From Helicoverpa zea (Eukaryota > Arthropoda > Insecta > Lepidoptera > Noctuidae): a DNA stretch of 64,000 bases. Below are positions 19,127 to 29,605 of the stretch, piece by piece. The stretch is taken from positions 8,866,001 to 8,930,000 of the forward strand of contig NC_061475.1 in NCBI RefSeq assembly GCF_022581195.2, in the 5' to 3' direction. Below the pieces are notes generated by a model. That model searched no databases. It saw nothing but the letters and a program-made list of their open reading frames with translations, and was not told the origin of the DNA. Each line of letters starts with the position of its first letter. Position 1 is the first letter of the stretch. The translations under genes were made by a program, and so were the position numbers.

Positions 19127-20104
19127 AGATCTTTTCTTAACAACGTGTGAACAAGAAATTGTAAATATGTTAAAATATTGGTACAATGGACAAACAAATA
19201 TTGTAAGATGGGCTGGGGCATCATCAGATGTGTACAGGTTGGATTGTGGTGTGAGGCAGGGTGGCTTGACCTCACCGCGTCTTTTCAACCTGTACATGAA
19301 CGGTCTTATTGGAGAACTCAGCAGCACTGGCGTCGGGTGTCATATTGATGGAGTTAGTATTAATAACATTAGTTATGCGGACGACATGGTGCTGCTGAGT
19401 CCTTCAATCTCAGCCCTGAAAAGGTTAGTACGAATTTGTGAGACGTATGCGGAGTGTCATGGACTGAGATATAACTCAAAAAAAAGTGAGATACTTGTAT
19501 TTAAAGCCGGTAATAAAAGTTACACCCCAATACCTATCACCTTAAGTGGTAACGAGCTGAAGCAAGTGTCTCACTTTAAATATCTTGGTCACTGGGTCTC
19601 AGAAGACTTGAAGGATGATAGAGATATGGAGAGGGAACGTAGGGCGCTGGCGGTCCGAAGCAATATGTTGGCCCACAGGTTCAAACGATGCAGTAACGCG
19701 GTTAAGGTGACGCTTTTTAAAGCGTATTGCCAGTCGATGTACACGTGTTCCTTGTGGGTTAACTATACGCGGACGACGTACAGCGCCCTGCGTGTACAAT
19801 ACAACAACGCCTTCAGGGTACTGTTGGGGCTGCCCCGGTATTGCAGTGCCTCGGGCATGTTCGCAGACGCGCACACTGACGGGTTTCATGCCATCATTAG
19901 AAAGCGATGCGCTTCCTTGTTACACCGAGTGCGAACCAGTTCCAATAGTATCCTGAACGTGTTGACAGATAGGTGGGATTCACCGTTACTGAGGCACTGG
20001 ATTAGCCTACACACTGCAATGTAATCTATTTCATATGTTGTTTTTCTTTTTTGTATTCGCTCATATGGACTTGTCCGAAATAAAGTTTTTATTATTATTA
20101 TTAT
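19127..20104 (+). pseudogene. 5'-truncated non-LTR retrotransposon (RT1) with (TTA)n tail
   Basis: From about 19130 to 20024 one frame encodes the C-terminal part of a non-LTR reverse transcriptase. The motifs are GVRQGGLTSPRLFNLY, SYADDMVLL (catalytic ADD), HFKYLGHW and a conserved C-terminal domain (FKAYCQSMYTCSLW). There is no endonuclease or N-terminal RT, so the copy is 5'-truncated. After the stop come an AATAAA and a (TTA)n tail. It inserted into the foldback arm, and its tail then served as target for the R4/Dong-like element. I could not assign the clade. It is about as long as the related copy at 23102-23994. Confidence 0.85.
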
Positions 20105-23101
20105 TTCTTGTTATATTTTTTATTCTCCCTGGTGGGGGTAGAAGAATCTGGTCACACGGGCCTTAGCCAAGCGTGATCAGGGGTTTAGGTGATACAGTAG
20201 GTAGATGAAACAGAAGATGTAGTGAGAAATTTTCTCGTGATTCGGCATGTGTTAAGTATAACGGCTTTCTGGATTGTTTGGGTTATGTATTGTGGGATCT
20301 GTAGTAGGTCTAGGCTGCGTTTAAGGCTCTTTGGCACAACCCCCGTTGATGATATGACTATCGGGACTATATGTATAGTTTGTGCCTGCCATTGACGTTT
20401 GAGTTCTATTGCTAAATCTTGGTACTTTGTTAGTTTATCGGCTATTGTGGGTTGGACGTTATGGGTATTTGGGATGGCTATATCTATAAGGTAAGCGTTT
20501 TTGTTATTTTTATCAATTAATGTAATGTCGGGTCTGTTGAAGTGTATAGTCTTGTCGGTAATGATGGTCCTGTCCCAATATAGTCTGTGGCTATTGTTTT
20601 CGAATGTTGTGCTCGGTTTGTATTTGTAATATGCAGTTTTCCTTTCTATGAATTTAAGTTTATGTGCAAGGTGCTGGTGTACTATGGATGCTACCTGGTC
20701 ATGTCGGTGTTTGTAGTCAGTCTGTGCCAGTGATCTGCAGGCAGACGTGATATGTTGTATGGTTTCGGGGGTTGAGTGGCAGCGTCGACACGTGTCTGTG
20801 AGAAGGTTAGGGACCCGCATTATATGCTTCTGGTAGTTGCGGGTATCGATGACTTGGTCCTGGATTGCCATCATGAAAGCCTCAGTCTCAGGGAATAGCT
20901 CGCCACGCTGCAGCCAGGCGTTCGACGCTTGTTTGTCGACATGTGGTTGCTGCAGATCGTGGTAGTGCCGTCCGTGTAGAGACTTCTGCTTCCAAGCGGC
21001 AATCTTTTCTTTAACGTCCGTAATCTTCTCTTTTTTTTGTGGGTTTCGGTTTGCTAAATTGAGTGGAGTTAGGTGATTGTCTGTTAATGTTACAACGTCG
21101 TGTAGCGTTGATTGTTGTGAATGGTGGTAGAAATATTGTCTGAGATTTGTTATTTGTTTGTTATGCAGATTGACTATGTCTATAATACCCCGTCCGCCTT
21201 CACGTCTCGGTAAAGTCATTCTTTGCACACAGGATCTTGGGTGATGCTTTCGGTGGCTTGTCAGGGTTGTGTTTATGGTGCGTTGCAAACTAATTAGGTC
21301 ACTTTGGGACCAATTTATTATCCCAAAGGAGTACGTAAGGACAGGAATAGCGTAACTATTGATTGCTTTCGAAGCATTGCGTGAATTTAATTGTGATCGG
21401 CATATAATATTAAGACGGTGTTTAAAATTCTTTTTCAGGTTTACTTTGGTCTCTTTCTGATTGATTTGTCTAGCTTGCTGAAATCCTAAATATTTGTATG
21501 ATGCATGTGGTTCTAGGGGTTCAATTACGTTGCCTGAATCTAGGGTGTAATTATTTTGGACGACTTTACCGTTACTGACAGAGAAGGTTTTGCATTTGTC
21601 TATTCCGAATTCCATATGTATGTCATTCGAGAAAGACTGTGTGATGTCTGCAAGACGATGAAGCGAGTGTGTAGTGTCACTGTAAAGTTTTATGTCGTCC
21701 ATATACATGAGGTGAGTGAGAATTGTGTGTTTGTGTGGTGCTTCAATAGTGTAACCGAGTTTTGACTTGTTCAGCATATGGGAGAGCGGATTTAATGCAA
21801 GGCAAAACCATAGGGGGCTAAGTGCGTCCCCTTGGAAGATGCCTCTGCGTATCGGAATTTCACTTGTAGTAGTAGTCGTGGGTCCGATTGTTTTTAATGT
21901 TGTGGACCAATTTTGCATTGAGCTTTCAAGGAAATGGATTATTTGCGGGTGTATTTTATATCGTTGTAGAACATTAAGAAGCCAGCTGTGTGGAACTGAA
22001 TCGAATGCTTTCCTATAATCTATATACATTGTATTTATATTCTTCTTCTTAGAAATGGCTATTTTCATTGCTATTGAATCTACTATTAACTGTTCTTTAC
22101 AACCCTGACTGCGCTTGCGACATCCTTTTTGCTCCTCTGCAAGAATATTATTGTCTGTTGTGATGTGTTTATGTATGACTTCTGCAATGCATCCTGTGAG
22201 TATCTTGTATATTGTCTGTAGGCAAGTGATTGGACGGTACTTTGCTGGGTTTTGGGAGTCGTTAAGATCCTTCGGTATCATGTATGTAAGTTAAACCTTG
22301 TGTGACGAAATGTGGCATAGAATTTGGTGTCTGTAGAAAATTGTTAATGTGGTTGTGAAGTTGTGGGTGTAACCTGGTGAATTTTTTATACCAATAGTTG
22401 TGTATTCGATCACTACCGGGTGCCTTCCAATTATGAGCTTTATTAAGCACTCCCACGAAAACATCTATTGGTATGTGCTCGAATTGCATCGGTATTATTG
22501 TGTCAACTATTTCAGCGTCTGCGTCCAGCCATTCCGCATCAGCATTGTGTCGTACAGGTTCGGACCAGATCCCTGACCAAAACCTATGTAGTTCATCCGC
22601 CGATGGCGTTAGCACCTCTTGTGTGTTTCTGCTTGTATTGTTTTGTGTGTTAGTTGATAGGGTCCTATAAAATATTTTTTCGTTGTTTACAAACAAAGAG
22701 TTTTGCTTTTTTCTTAATGTACATGTAACGTATCTTTTTAACCTACTCGAAGCTGCGTTTAGTTTCTGTTTAAGTGTGTCGAGAAAGTCTTCATTACTCA
22801 GATTCGGCTCTTCATGTTGTGAGTGTATTCGATATTTGTTCTTTATAGTGTCTATTAATAAGATTAGCCTATTGCTCCTAGTACCTTTTGCATATTCTGT
22901 CATTCTACTTATATCTCTCCTCAAAGCATCTATCTTCTTTTCGAGTCTCTTCTGCCATGCAGGTATTCTTTTTTGTGTTGGATTAAGTAGAACATAAGAA
23001 TCTCTAATTTTAGCCCCGTTGCAGACAGCAGCTGTATAGGCTGCGCAGTAGGTAATGGTATGTGTCATTTCGAAATTTTGGTCTGCTGTGATATATTATA
23101 T
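20105..23101 (-). pseudogene. R4/Dong-like retrotransposon X, 3' half
   Basis: On the minus strand two overlapping frames (22262-23068 and 20185-22281) encode one protein broken by a frameshift near 22270. The domains are: N-terminal RT segment (WKAPGSDRIHNYWYKKF), RT core (YRPITCLQTIYKILT, YIDYRKAFDSVPHSW, RRGIFQGDALSPLWF, LMYMDDIKLY with MDD catalytic residues), Cys-His motif (CRRCHSTPETIQHITSAC), and a restriction-like endonuclease (RPDITLIDKN...YLIDIAIP). This order is that of the R2/R4/Dong group. The 3' UTR runs to the (TTA)n at 20085-20104. Protein similarity resumes exactly where the 5' half at 29606-31025 stops, so both halves are one element split by later insertions. Confidence 0.85.
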
Positions 23102-23994
23102 ATAAATACAAAATATATATACGTGTCTTCTCAGACACGTACAGGTTGGAGTGTGGGGTGAGGCAAGGTGGTTTAAGTTCTCCTAAACTCTTCAACCTGT
23201 ACGTTAATGAGCTTATAGTTGGGCTCAGCAGCAATCGAGTGGGATGCTGGATTGACAACATTTGTATGAACAACTTTAGTTACGCGGATGACATGGTGCT
23301 GCTGACCCCAACTGTAAGTGCAATGAGGCAGTTGCTCGCAATATGTGAAGCATATAGCATTCAACATGGTTTGATGTACAATGCTAAGAAGAGCGAGTAC
23401 ATGGTCTTCAAGGCCCCCGGTAAATGTACACTAAATGTGCCCGCAATAAAGCTAAATGGCATTGAACTAAAGCGGGTTGACAAGTTCAAATATCTCGGAC
23501 ATTACGTTACTGAGGACCTTGAGGACAAAGTTGACATGGAAAGGGAACGTAGGGCATTGGCAGTTCGAAGTAACATGCTGGCCCGCAGGTTTGTGCGTTG
23601 TAGTGAACAAGTTAAATTCACACTTTTTAAAGCCTACTGCCAGACTTTCTACACGTGCAGCCTGTGGTTCAGATATACACAGAGAACGCTCAATGCCCTA
23701 CGTGTCCAATATAATAACGGATTTAGGATGTTGTTGGGGTTGCCCCGTTTCTGCAGTGCCTCCGGTATGTTTGCGGAAGCCAGGGTAGACGGCTTCCATG
23801 CTATAATACGCAAGCGGCTCGCATCATTGCTGAACAGAGTCAGGAGCAGCACCAACAGCATCCTACATGTTATTGCGGAAAAGCAAGACTCAAACGTCCT
23901 GAAAGCATTTATACGTGCTCAAATTTTGTAAACTGGTTTCTTTATGTTTTTATGTATGGACATTGGTCTGAAATAAAGATTATATTATTATTAT
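23102..23994 (+). pseudogene. 5'-truncated non-LTR retrotransposon (RT2) with (TTA)n tail, inserted into X
   Basis: The ORF 23146-23931 encodes the same RT C-terminal region as RT1 (GVRQGGLSSPKLFNLY, SYADDMVLL, KFKYLGHY, FKAYCQTFYTCSLWF). It ends with AATAAA and a TTATTATTA tail near 23978-23994. The sequence ATTATAT occurs at its 5' edge (23095-23101) and again beyond the inserted stack (29599-29605), consistent with a target duplication in element X. It diverges considerably from RT1, so these are separate family members and not a local duplication. Confidence 0.82.
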
Positions 23995-24699
23995 CTTGTA
24001 TGTCTCTGACCGACCACGGGACTACAGAGTCCCGGATTTTTGGAAGGCGAACGTGGGGCCGAAGCCAACACGCTGAAGCCCTTTTGAGACAACTTTAATG
24101 AAATGGCGACACAAAACCGACGATTATCCCCGTATACACTATAGAAATGTACCCAAGGACAATCCCCGGTTCTGTGCTAAACTATTGCTAACTATGGATG
24201 AAAACTACTTGGGCTATTGTGATGGGATGCTAATGGACTAGGAATGGGGAAACTACGGGAACTATGGCACCTGCCGATGACAATGTATTAAATACATGTT
24301 AAAATGGCAGGTGGAGACTCGCCAACTCACTTACTGGGCCCCCGGGAATCAGTCACTGAAAAGCAACAAGAGGGCAACAGGGACATGAGCGGCTGAGAAG
24401 GGTGAGGATACCTCGGCGGACTTTAAACGCAGATCACGCGCTCCCTGTGGGTCCAGCATCACCGGCCCACTCGCCACTTACCACGAGGCACCTACCCTCC
24501 GAGCAGGACTAACCTTGCTCTAGCGACTCCACTCTGACCGGCCGATGAAGGCAAGCCAAGAGGCGGGAGACCTATCCCCCGTCATGCTTCACTCCGGCAG
24601 GCCGGAGATGGGGGACAATATACTCTCCCTGGAGCACTCGGATATATAGCCCCGCGGGGTCGCTACTCCCCGTCATCCGCCTCAGATGCCCTGCGGGGC
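23995..24699 (-). mobile_element. ~0.7-kb (TTA)n-flanked element, copy A
   Basis: This is the first of two ~705-bp, highly similar, same-orientation units (copy B at 24719-25421), each bounded by TTA repeats. Landmarks are the palindrome CGGGACTACAGAGTCCCG near one end, AACGTGGGGCCGAAGCCAAC, and CCCTGCGGGGC at the other. It is GC-rich, unlike its surroundings, and has no ORF of note. Read on the minus strand it starts GCCCCGCAGGGCATC and ends ACATACA(TAA)n. This suggests a non-autonomous retroelement using the same TAA-specific machinery as X and Y. Confidence 0.75.
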
Positions 24700-24718
24700 A
24701 TATTATTATTATTATTAT

Positions 24719-25421
24719 AAATGTATGTCTCTTTTTGACCTCGGGACTACAGAGTCCCGGATTTTTGGGAGGCGAACGTGGGGCCGAAGCCAACACGCTG
24801 AAGCCCTTTTGAGACAACTTTAATGAAATGGTGACACAAAACCGACGATTATCCCTGTATACACTATAGAAATGTACCCAAGGACAATCCCCGGTTCTGA
24901 GCTAAACTATTGCTAACTATGGATGAAAACTACTTGGGCTATTGTGATGGGATGCTAATGGACTAGGGATGGGGAAACTACGGGAACTATGGCACCTGCC
25001 GATAACAATGTTTGCACACGTAAAAATGGCAGGTGGAGACTCGCCAACTCACTTACTGGGCCCCCGGGAATCAGTCACTGAAAAGCAACAAGAGGGCAAC
25101 AGGGACATGAGCGGCTAAGAAGGGTGAGGATACCTCGGCGGACTTTTAACGCAGATCACGCGCTCCCTGTGGGTCCAGCATCACCGGCCCACTCGCCACT
25201 TACCACGAGGCACCTACCCTCCGAGCAGGACTAACCTTGCTCTAGCGACTCCACTCTGACCGGCCGATGAAGGCAAGCCAAGAGGCGGGAGACCTATCCC
25301 CCGTCATGCTTCACTCTGGCAAGCCGGAGATGGGGGACAGTATACTCTCCCTGGAGCACTCGGATATATAGCCCCGCGGGGTCGCTACTCCCCGTCATCC
25401 GCCTCAGATGCCCTGCGGGGC
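24719..25421 (-). mobile_element. ~0.7-kb (TTA)n-flanked element, copy B
   Basis: This is a second copy of the unit at 23995-24699, separated from it by (TTA)n at about 24700-24718 and followed by (TTA)n at 25422-25435. Differences are scattered substitutions and a small change near 25010-25020. The units are therefore separate insertions or an old duplication, not an assembly duplicate. Confidence 0.75.
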
Positions 25422-25531
25422 TTATTATTATTATGGGGTAAACATTTCTGCTTCTTAGCCTTTTGGCTAGTTTTGACTACATTTACGGGCGGGTGCCAAG
25501 TAAATGTAGCGTGTAGTGTGTATGTGTGTGT

Positions 25532-28500
25532 TTATTGTGTGTGTTGAGGTGTTATGCCATGTTCGTCCAATTGCATGAACTTTCGTACTATGCGACACGT
25601 GTTGAGGATTGCGGCTTTTTGTAGTAAAATGTAGATGGAGTCTTTAAGTTCTATTAGTTTGAGGCTGTGGTGGAGGTGATTGGGTATGACACCCGTGGTG
25701 GAGACGACTATTGGTACTACGTATACTTTATCTTGTCTCCAAATTCTCGTGACCTCTTCTTTAAGTTCTTCATATTTGCTTATTTTTTCTACTATTGTTT
25801 TTTGTAAGTTATGGGTGTTGGGTACTGCGATATCTATAAGGTAGGTGACTTTGTTTATTTTATCCTGAAGGGTGATATCTGGTCTATTATAGTGGACAGT
25901 TCTATCTGTTAGTATTGCGCGATCGTAGTAAAGTTTATGTGTATTGTTTTCTAGAACTGTTTGTGGCGTGTACTTGTAGTAGGGTGTGTCTGTGTCTTGT
26001 ATGAGTTTGTGTTTGAGTGCTAGCTTTTGGTGAATGATGTTTGCAACCTGGTTGTGTCTGTGAGTGTAGTCTGTCTGTGTGAGTGTTGTGCATGCCCCTG
26101 TAATGTGTTGTATGGTCTCTGGTTGTGTGTGGCATTTGCGGCATTTGTCGTTGGTGGCTGTGGGGTCTTTGATAATATATTTTCTGTAGTTTTTGGTGTT
26201 AATAATCTGATCTTGGATTGCTATGATAAATCCTTCGGTTTCAGGGAACAGGTTACCGATTTTGAGCCATTTGTTCGAGGCTATCGTGTCTATGTGTGGT
26301 TGTTCCAGGTCGTGTGGGTGTCGCCCGTGCAGGACTTTCTTTTTCCAGTCCTCTATTTTTTGTATTTGTGGGTCAGTAGTGTTGTTGTGTTGTGTGTCTG
26401 TTTGTTCGTGTAAGTTGAGTGGGGTGAAGTTGTGATCATTTAGCGTAACCGATTTATGGATGATACTGGTGTGTGATTTTGTGTGGAAGAATGTTTTCAG
26501 CCTATGAATTTGTTTCTGCCAAAGATAGTTGATGTCTATTAGGCCTCTCCCTCCGTTTTGGCGTTTGATTGTGAGTCGCTCTATTGCGGATTTCGGGTGA
26601 AGATTATTGTGTTTGGTGAGTGTGGTGCGTGTTGTTCGTTCGATTTGTTGTATGTCAGTTTTGGACCATTTTATAATTCCAAACGAGTAGGTCAATATTG
26701 GAATTGCATAGGTGTTCAATGCTTTGATGAGATGTTTTCCAGAGAGTTGTTTTTTGCATATTGCGGTCACTCTCCGTTTATACTCTGAAATTAATGTGTT
26801 TTTAATAGAGGTATGGTCCAATCCTTTGAGTTGTTTATAGCCTAGGTATTTGTACAGATCTGTTGGTTCCATAGCTGCAATTGTGTCTGAAGTGTTAACG
26901 GTGTAGTCTCCTGGTTTTATTTTGCCCCTAATTATGTGAAGTGTTTTGCATTTGTCCAGTCCAAATTGCATGTTGATGTCTGTACTGAATTCTGTGGTGA
27001 TGTCTATTAATTGTTTCATTTCTCTCTCTGTTTTTGTGTATAGTTTAATGTCATCCATGTAGATGAGGTGTGATATTGTGATTTCGTCTGTTGTGGTGTG
27101 TTTAAGAGGGTATCCGGCTTGACAGTTGTTGAGTAGGTTGGACAAGGGGTTCAGCGCTAGACAGAACCATAATGGACTCAGGGAGTCGCCCTGATAAATA
27201 CCTTTTCTAATAGATATTTGTCGTGTTGTGATAGTGTCGTTGTTGTAATGTAAGTGTAATGTTGTTTTCCAGCGGGCCATGATGTGATGGAGGAAGTCTA
27301 TTATTTTAGGGTTTATTTTGTAAATGTGTAATATTTGGATTAACCATGTATGTGGGATACTATCAAAAGCTTTTTTGTAGTCTATGTATGTACAGTGCAG
27401 ATTTCTATTTTTGGTGGTAGCATGTTTGTGTATTACTGAGTCTATAATTAATTGTTCCTTACATCCCATGTGGCCTCTTCTACACCCTTTCTGTTCCTCT
27501 GCTATAATGTTATGGTGTTCAATGTGCTTGTTGATTTTATTTGTGAGTACGGAGGTGAGTATTTTGTATATTGTGGGAAGACATGTGATTGGTCTGTATT
27601 GGGAAGGTTGAGATGAGTATTGAGCCTTTGGTAGCATATAAGTTATTCCGGTTGCGATGAAATCAGGTATGTTTTGTTTTCCTAGGACTATATCTGTGAA
27701 GTTTTTTGCGATAATTTTGTGTAGTGAGTCAAATTTTTTGTACCAATAATTGTGTATTTTGTCAATACCAGGCGATTTCCAGTTGTGTAATTTAGCTGTA
27801 GTGTAATTAATATCTGATTCCGAAATGTTTGTGAATTCCATTTCTTCTAGTGCATTCCATTTGGTTGTTTCCTCAGTGATCCACCTAGCTTTATCGTTAT
27901 GTTGAACCTGGTCTTCCCAAATACCAGCCCAAAATGATTCTAATTGTTCTGTTGTTGGTAATTGTGTGTTAGTGTTGATGTCAGTTGTTGTGTGTATTTG
28001 TGATTTGTGTAAGTTTCTGTAGAAGTTCTTTTCGTTAGTAGCAAACATGGTGTTATCGTGTTTGCGCTCTTGTGCCTTATTGTATCGCCTTAGCCTATGG
28101 ACTTTTAGTGCGAGCTTCTGTTTTAATGTGTCTAAGAACTCCTCAGGTTTTCTGTTGTCGTTCTCGTGTCTAGTGTGTGTTGTCATGTTCTTGAAAATAG
28201 CTTCAACTCTTTTAACTACTCTATTAGATCTATTGTTGTTTATATATTGCGTTAGTCTACCGCAGTCGGCTCGTAATTTTTCGATATCTCTTTCGAGTCT
28301 TTGTTGCCATGGTGGTTTATTTACTGTTCTTGGTCTTGTGTTGCCGGTGTATTCTGTAATTTTATAATTAAGCTCTTCGGATATGACTAGCGCTGTGCAG
28401 TATATCAGTGTGTGTACGTCTATAATTGTCATGTTTTCATCTATGTATTGGTGTAGTATGATAGTATTAAATATACGTACTAAGTGAGTAAGTTTTGGTG

Positions 28501-28975
28501 TGTATTTAAGTTTAGGTAGTTTCGGACGAACTGCTGGGTCCATCCCCGAGTACTGTGTTAAAGCAGTTTTAAGTTTTTCGTGTATTTCTTGGATGTACGT
28601 GTCTGATAACTGATTTTGATGGAAATTTTCTAGCGTCTCGATATCGTTTTCTAGCGTTATGGTAATGTTTTCAGTTTGTGTAGATGTGTGTGTGCCTTGT
28701 GAGTATGGTGGTGTGTGAGTGTACGGTTGAGATTGTGTGTTTGTTTGAGATTGAGTAGGTGAGTGTGATTGTACTTGTGTTGTGTTTTGTGTTGCCGTAT
28801 GTGTTTCTGTCATAGGAATATAACTTAAAGTCTCTAGCTGTTCCCGCACTTCTTCCTTCAGTTTATCTATTTCTACTTGGGATAAAAGTTTATTCCTAAC
28901 TATTGTTCTTCTTTGATCTGAAATGCGTTGTTCTGAGACACTAATTTCGGGGGTACTGTCGAGTGAAAAGTTCAT
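25532..28975 (-). CDS. Reverse transcriptase / restriction-like endonuclease ORF of element Y
   Basis: The frame has 1147 codons. After a Q/T/S-rich N-terminal segment and a basic region (PPWQQRLERDIEKLRADCGR) comes the RT. Its motifs are WKSPGIDKIHNYWYKKF, YRPITCLPTIYKILT, YIDYKKAFDSIPHTW, IRKGIYQGDSLSPLWF and LIYMDDIKLY. A thumb domain, a zinc motif (CRKCHTQPETIQHITGAC) and a PD-(D/E)XK endonuclease (YNRPDITLQDKINKVTYLID) follow. This layout places the endonuclease C-terminal to the RT, as in R2, R4 and Dong. Dong is known to insert in TAA repeats, in agreement with the flanks. The true N-terminus is in the adjacent frame (28941-29474). Confidence 0.88.
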   Translation of the reverse strand: MNFSLDSTPEISVSEQRISDQRRTIVRNKLLSQVEIDKLKEEVREQLETLSYIPMTETHTATQNTTQVQSHSPTQSQTNTQSQPYTHTPPYSQGTHTSTQTENITITLENDIETLENFHQNQLSDTYIQEIHEKLKTALTQYSGMDPAVRPKLPKLKYTPKLTHLVRIFNTIILHQYIDENMTIIDVHTLIYCTALVISEELNYKITEYTGNTRPRTVNKPPWQQRLERDIEKLRADCGRLTQYINNNRSNRVVKRVEAIFKNMTTHTRHENDNRKPEEFLDTLKQKLALKVHRLRRYNKAQERKHDNTMFATNEKNFYRNLHKSQIHTTTDINTNTQLPTTEQLESFWAGIWEDQVQHNDKARWITEETTKWNALEEMEFTNISESDINYTTAKLHNWKSPGIDKIHNYWYKKFDSLHKIIAKNFTDIVLGKQNIPDFIATGITYMLPKAQYSSQPSQYRPITCLPTIYKILTSVLTNKINKHIEHHNIIAEEQKGCRRGHMGCKEQLIIDSVIHKHATTKNRNLHCTYIDYKKAFDSIPHTWLIQILHIYKINPKIIDFLHHIMARWKTTLHLHYNNDTITTRQISIRKGIYQGDSLSPLWFCLALNPLSNLLNNCQAGYPLKHTTTDEITISHLIYMDDIKLYTKTEREMKQLIDITTEFSTDINMQFGLDKCKTLHIIRGKIKPGDYTVNTSDTIAAMEPTDLYKYLGYKQLKGLDHTSIKNTLISEYKRRVTAICKKQLSGKHLIKALNTYAIPILTYSFGIIKWSKTDIQQIERTTRTTLTKHNNLHPKSAIERLTIKRQNGGRGLIDINYLWQKQIHRLKTFFHTKSHTSIIHKSVTLNDHNFTPLNLHEQTDTQHNNTTDPQIQKIEDWKKKVLHGRHPHDLEQPHIDTIASNKWLKIGNLFPETEGFIIAIQDQIINTKNYRKYIIKDPTATNDKCRKCHTQPETIQHITGACTTLTQTDYTHRHNQVANIIHQKLALKHKLIQDTDTPYYKYTPQTVLENNTHKLYYDRAILTDRTVHYNRPDITLQDKINKVTYLIDIAVPNTHNLQKTIVEKISKYEELKEEVTRIWRQDKVYVVPIVVSTTGVIPNHLHHSLKLIELKDSIYILLQKAAILNTCRIVRKFMQLDEHGITPQHTQ

Positions 28976-29474
28976 GCAACTGTTGGCGGTAAGTGGTCAT
29001 GTCGGTCTCTAATTTGGTGATGTGAAAGTAGGTTCGCATGATAAAGGTATTCACTTCTTTGCTCCATCTCATGCGAACTCTTGGTTTTCCAGCTTTGGTG
29101 GACGCGGGCAAAAAGGCACTTGCCCCCCGCGCAACATTCAAAGCTGGTAGTGGTGGATAATATCTCATACTAGTATGAGGAGGTGATGAGTGTGTGGGAG
29201 GTGACGATGGTATCGATGGTGATGATGCTCTGGAGGGTGTGTAAGAAATGGTACTAGGGCTAAATGGTTCTATTGGAGTGTCTGTACGGTCTGTATGTCT
29301 GTCACCATCGTCACTGTTGTCGGCTGTAGTATCTTTGTCGGTGGGAGCCCGCCTGTTCAACTCCTCACCGCTGACGGTTCGCATGCTGTGACACCCAGCG
29401 TCAGCTCTAGGTGTGCCCCGGCGATCGCCCCCGGGCAGCGGCCCTATACGTTTACTTTTAGAACGAGTCTCCAT
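28941..29474 (-). CDS. N-terminal region of the element Y protein (frame-broken)
   Basis: The frame has 177 codons, starting METRSKSKRIGPLPGGDRRG. It closely matches the start of the element X protein at 30849 (METRSKKKRIGPLPGGDRRG). A Myb/trihelix-like segment (RMRWSKEVNTFIMRTYFHIT, then LHELFTRQYP) is cut near 28960. Its continuation (ISVSEQRISDQRRTIVRNKL) is in the frame of the 1147-codon ORF, so a frameshift separates the two. The gene was presumably one ORF, as in other R4/Dong-type elements. Confidence 0.75.
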   Translation of the reverse strand: METRSKSKRIGPLPGGDRRGTPRADAGCHSMRTVSGEELNRRAPTDKDTTADNSDDGDRHTDRTDTPIEPFSPSTISYTPSRASSPSIPSSPPTHSSPPHTSMRYYPPLPALNVARGASAFLPASTKAGKPRVRMRWSKEVNTFIMRTYFHITKLETDMTTYRQQLHELFTRQYPRN

Positions 29475-29605
29475 GTTAATGGGTTACCTTTGCCTTGTTA
29501 GCCGTATAAGTTTCGATAGTATACGTGTCCGCCCCCCACGTGGTCTGATGTTCGACGCGGACGTAAGGTAGGAATTTAGGGGGCTTATTATTATTATTAT
29601 TATAT

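Larger units (their letters stand above)
25436..29584 (-). mobile_element. R4/Dong-like (TTA)n-inserted non-LTR retrotransposon Y, near full length
   Basis: This ~4.15-kb element is flanked by TTA repeats on both sides (25422-25435 and about 29585-29600). The 5' end on the minus strand is GC-rich (GCCCCC...GTGGGGGGC within 55 nt). It carries one protein interrupted by a single frame break near 28960. The 3' UTR (25436-25531) ends GTTTACCCCA(TAA)n. It appears to be the youngest member of the nested stack and the best-preserved copy of its family here. Confidence 0.85.

Noticed and set aside
23995..25421. Assembly duplication as the cause of the two 0.7-kb units
   Set aside because: The units differ by scattered substitutions and small indels and are separated by TTA tracts of different length, so an artefactual duplicate is unlikely.
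25449..25475. Sequence TTCTTAGCCTTTTGGCTAGT resembling the 5' end of U2 snRNA
   Set aside because: The similarity is limited to the short CTT-GCCTTTTGGCTA segment. It lies in the 3' UTR of element Y on the opposite strand and no further U2 sequence follows.
25935..29501. Plus-strand frames opposite the RT genes of elements X and Y (for example 26027-26413 and 28047-28367)
   Set aside because: They are antisense shadows of the minus-strand reverse transcriptase genes with no independent features.
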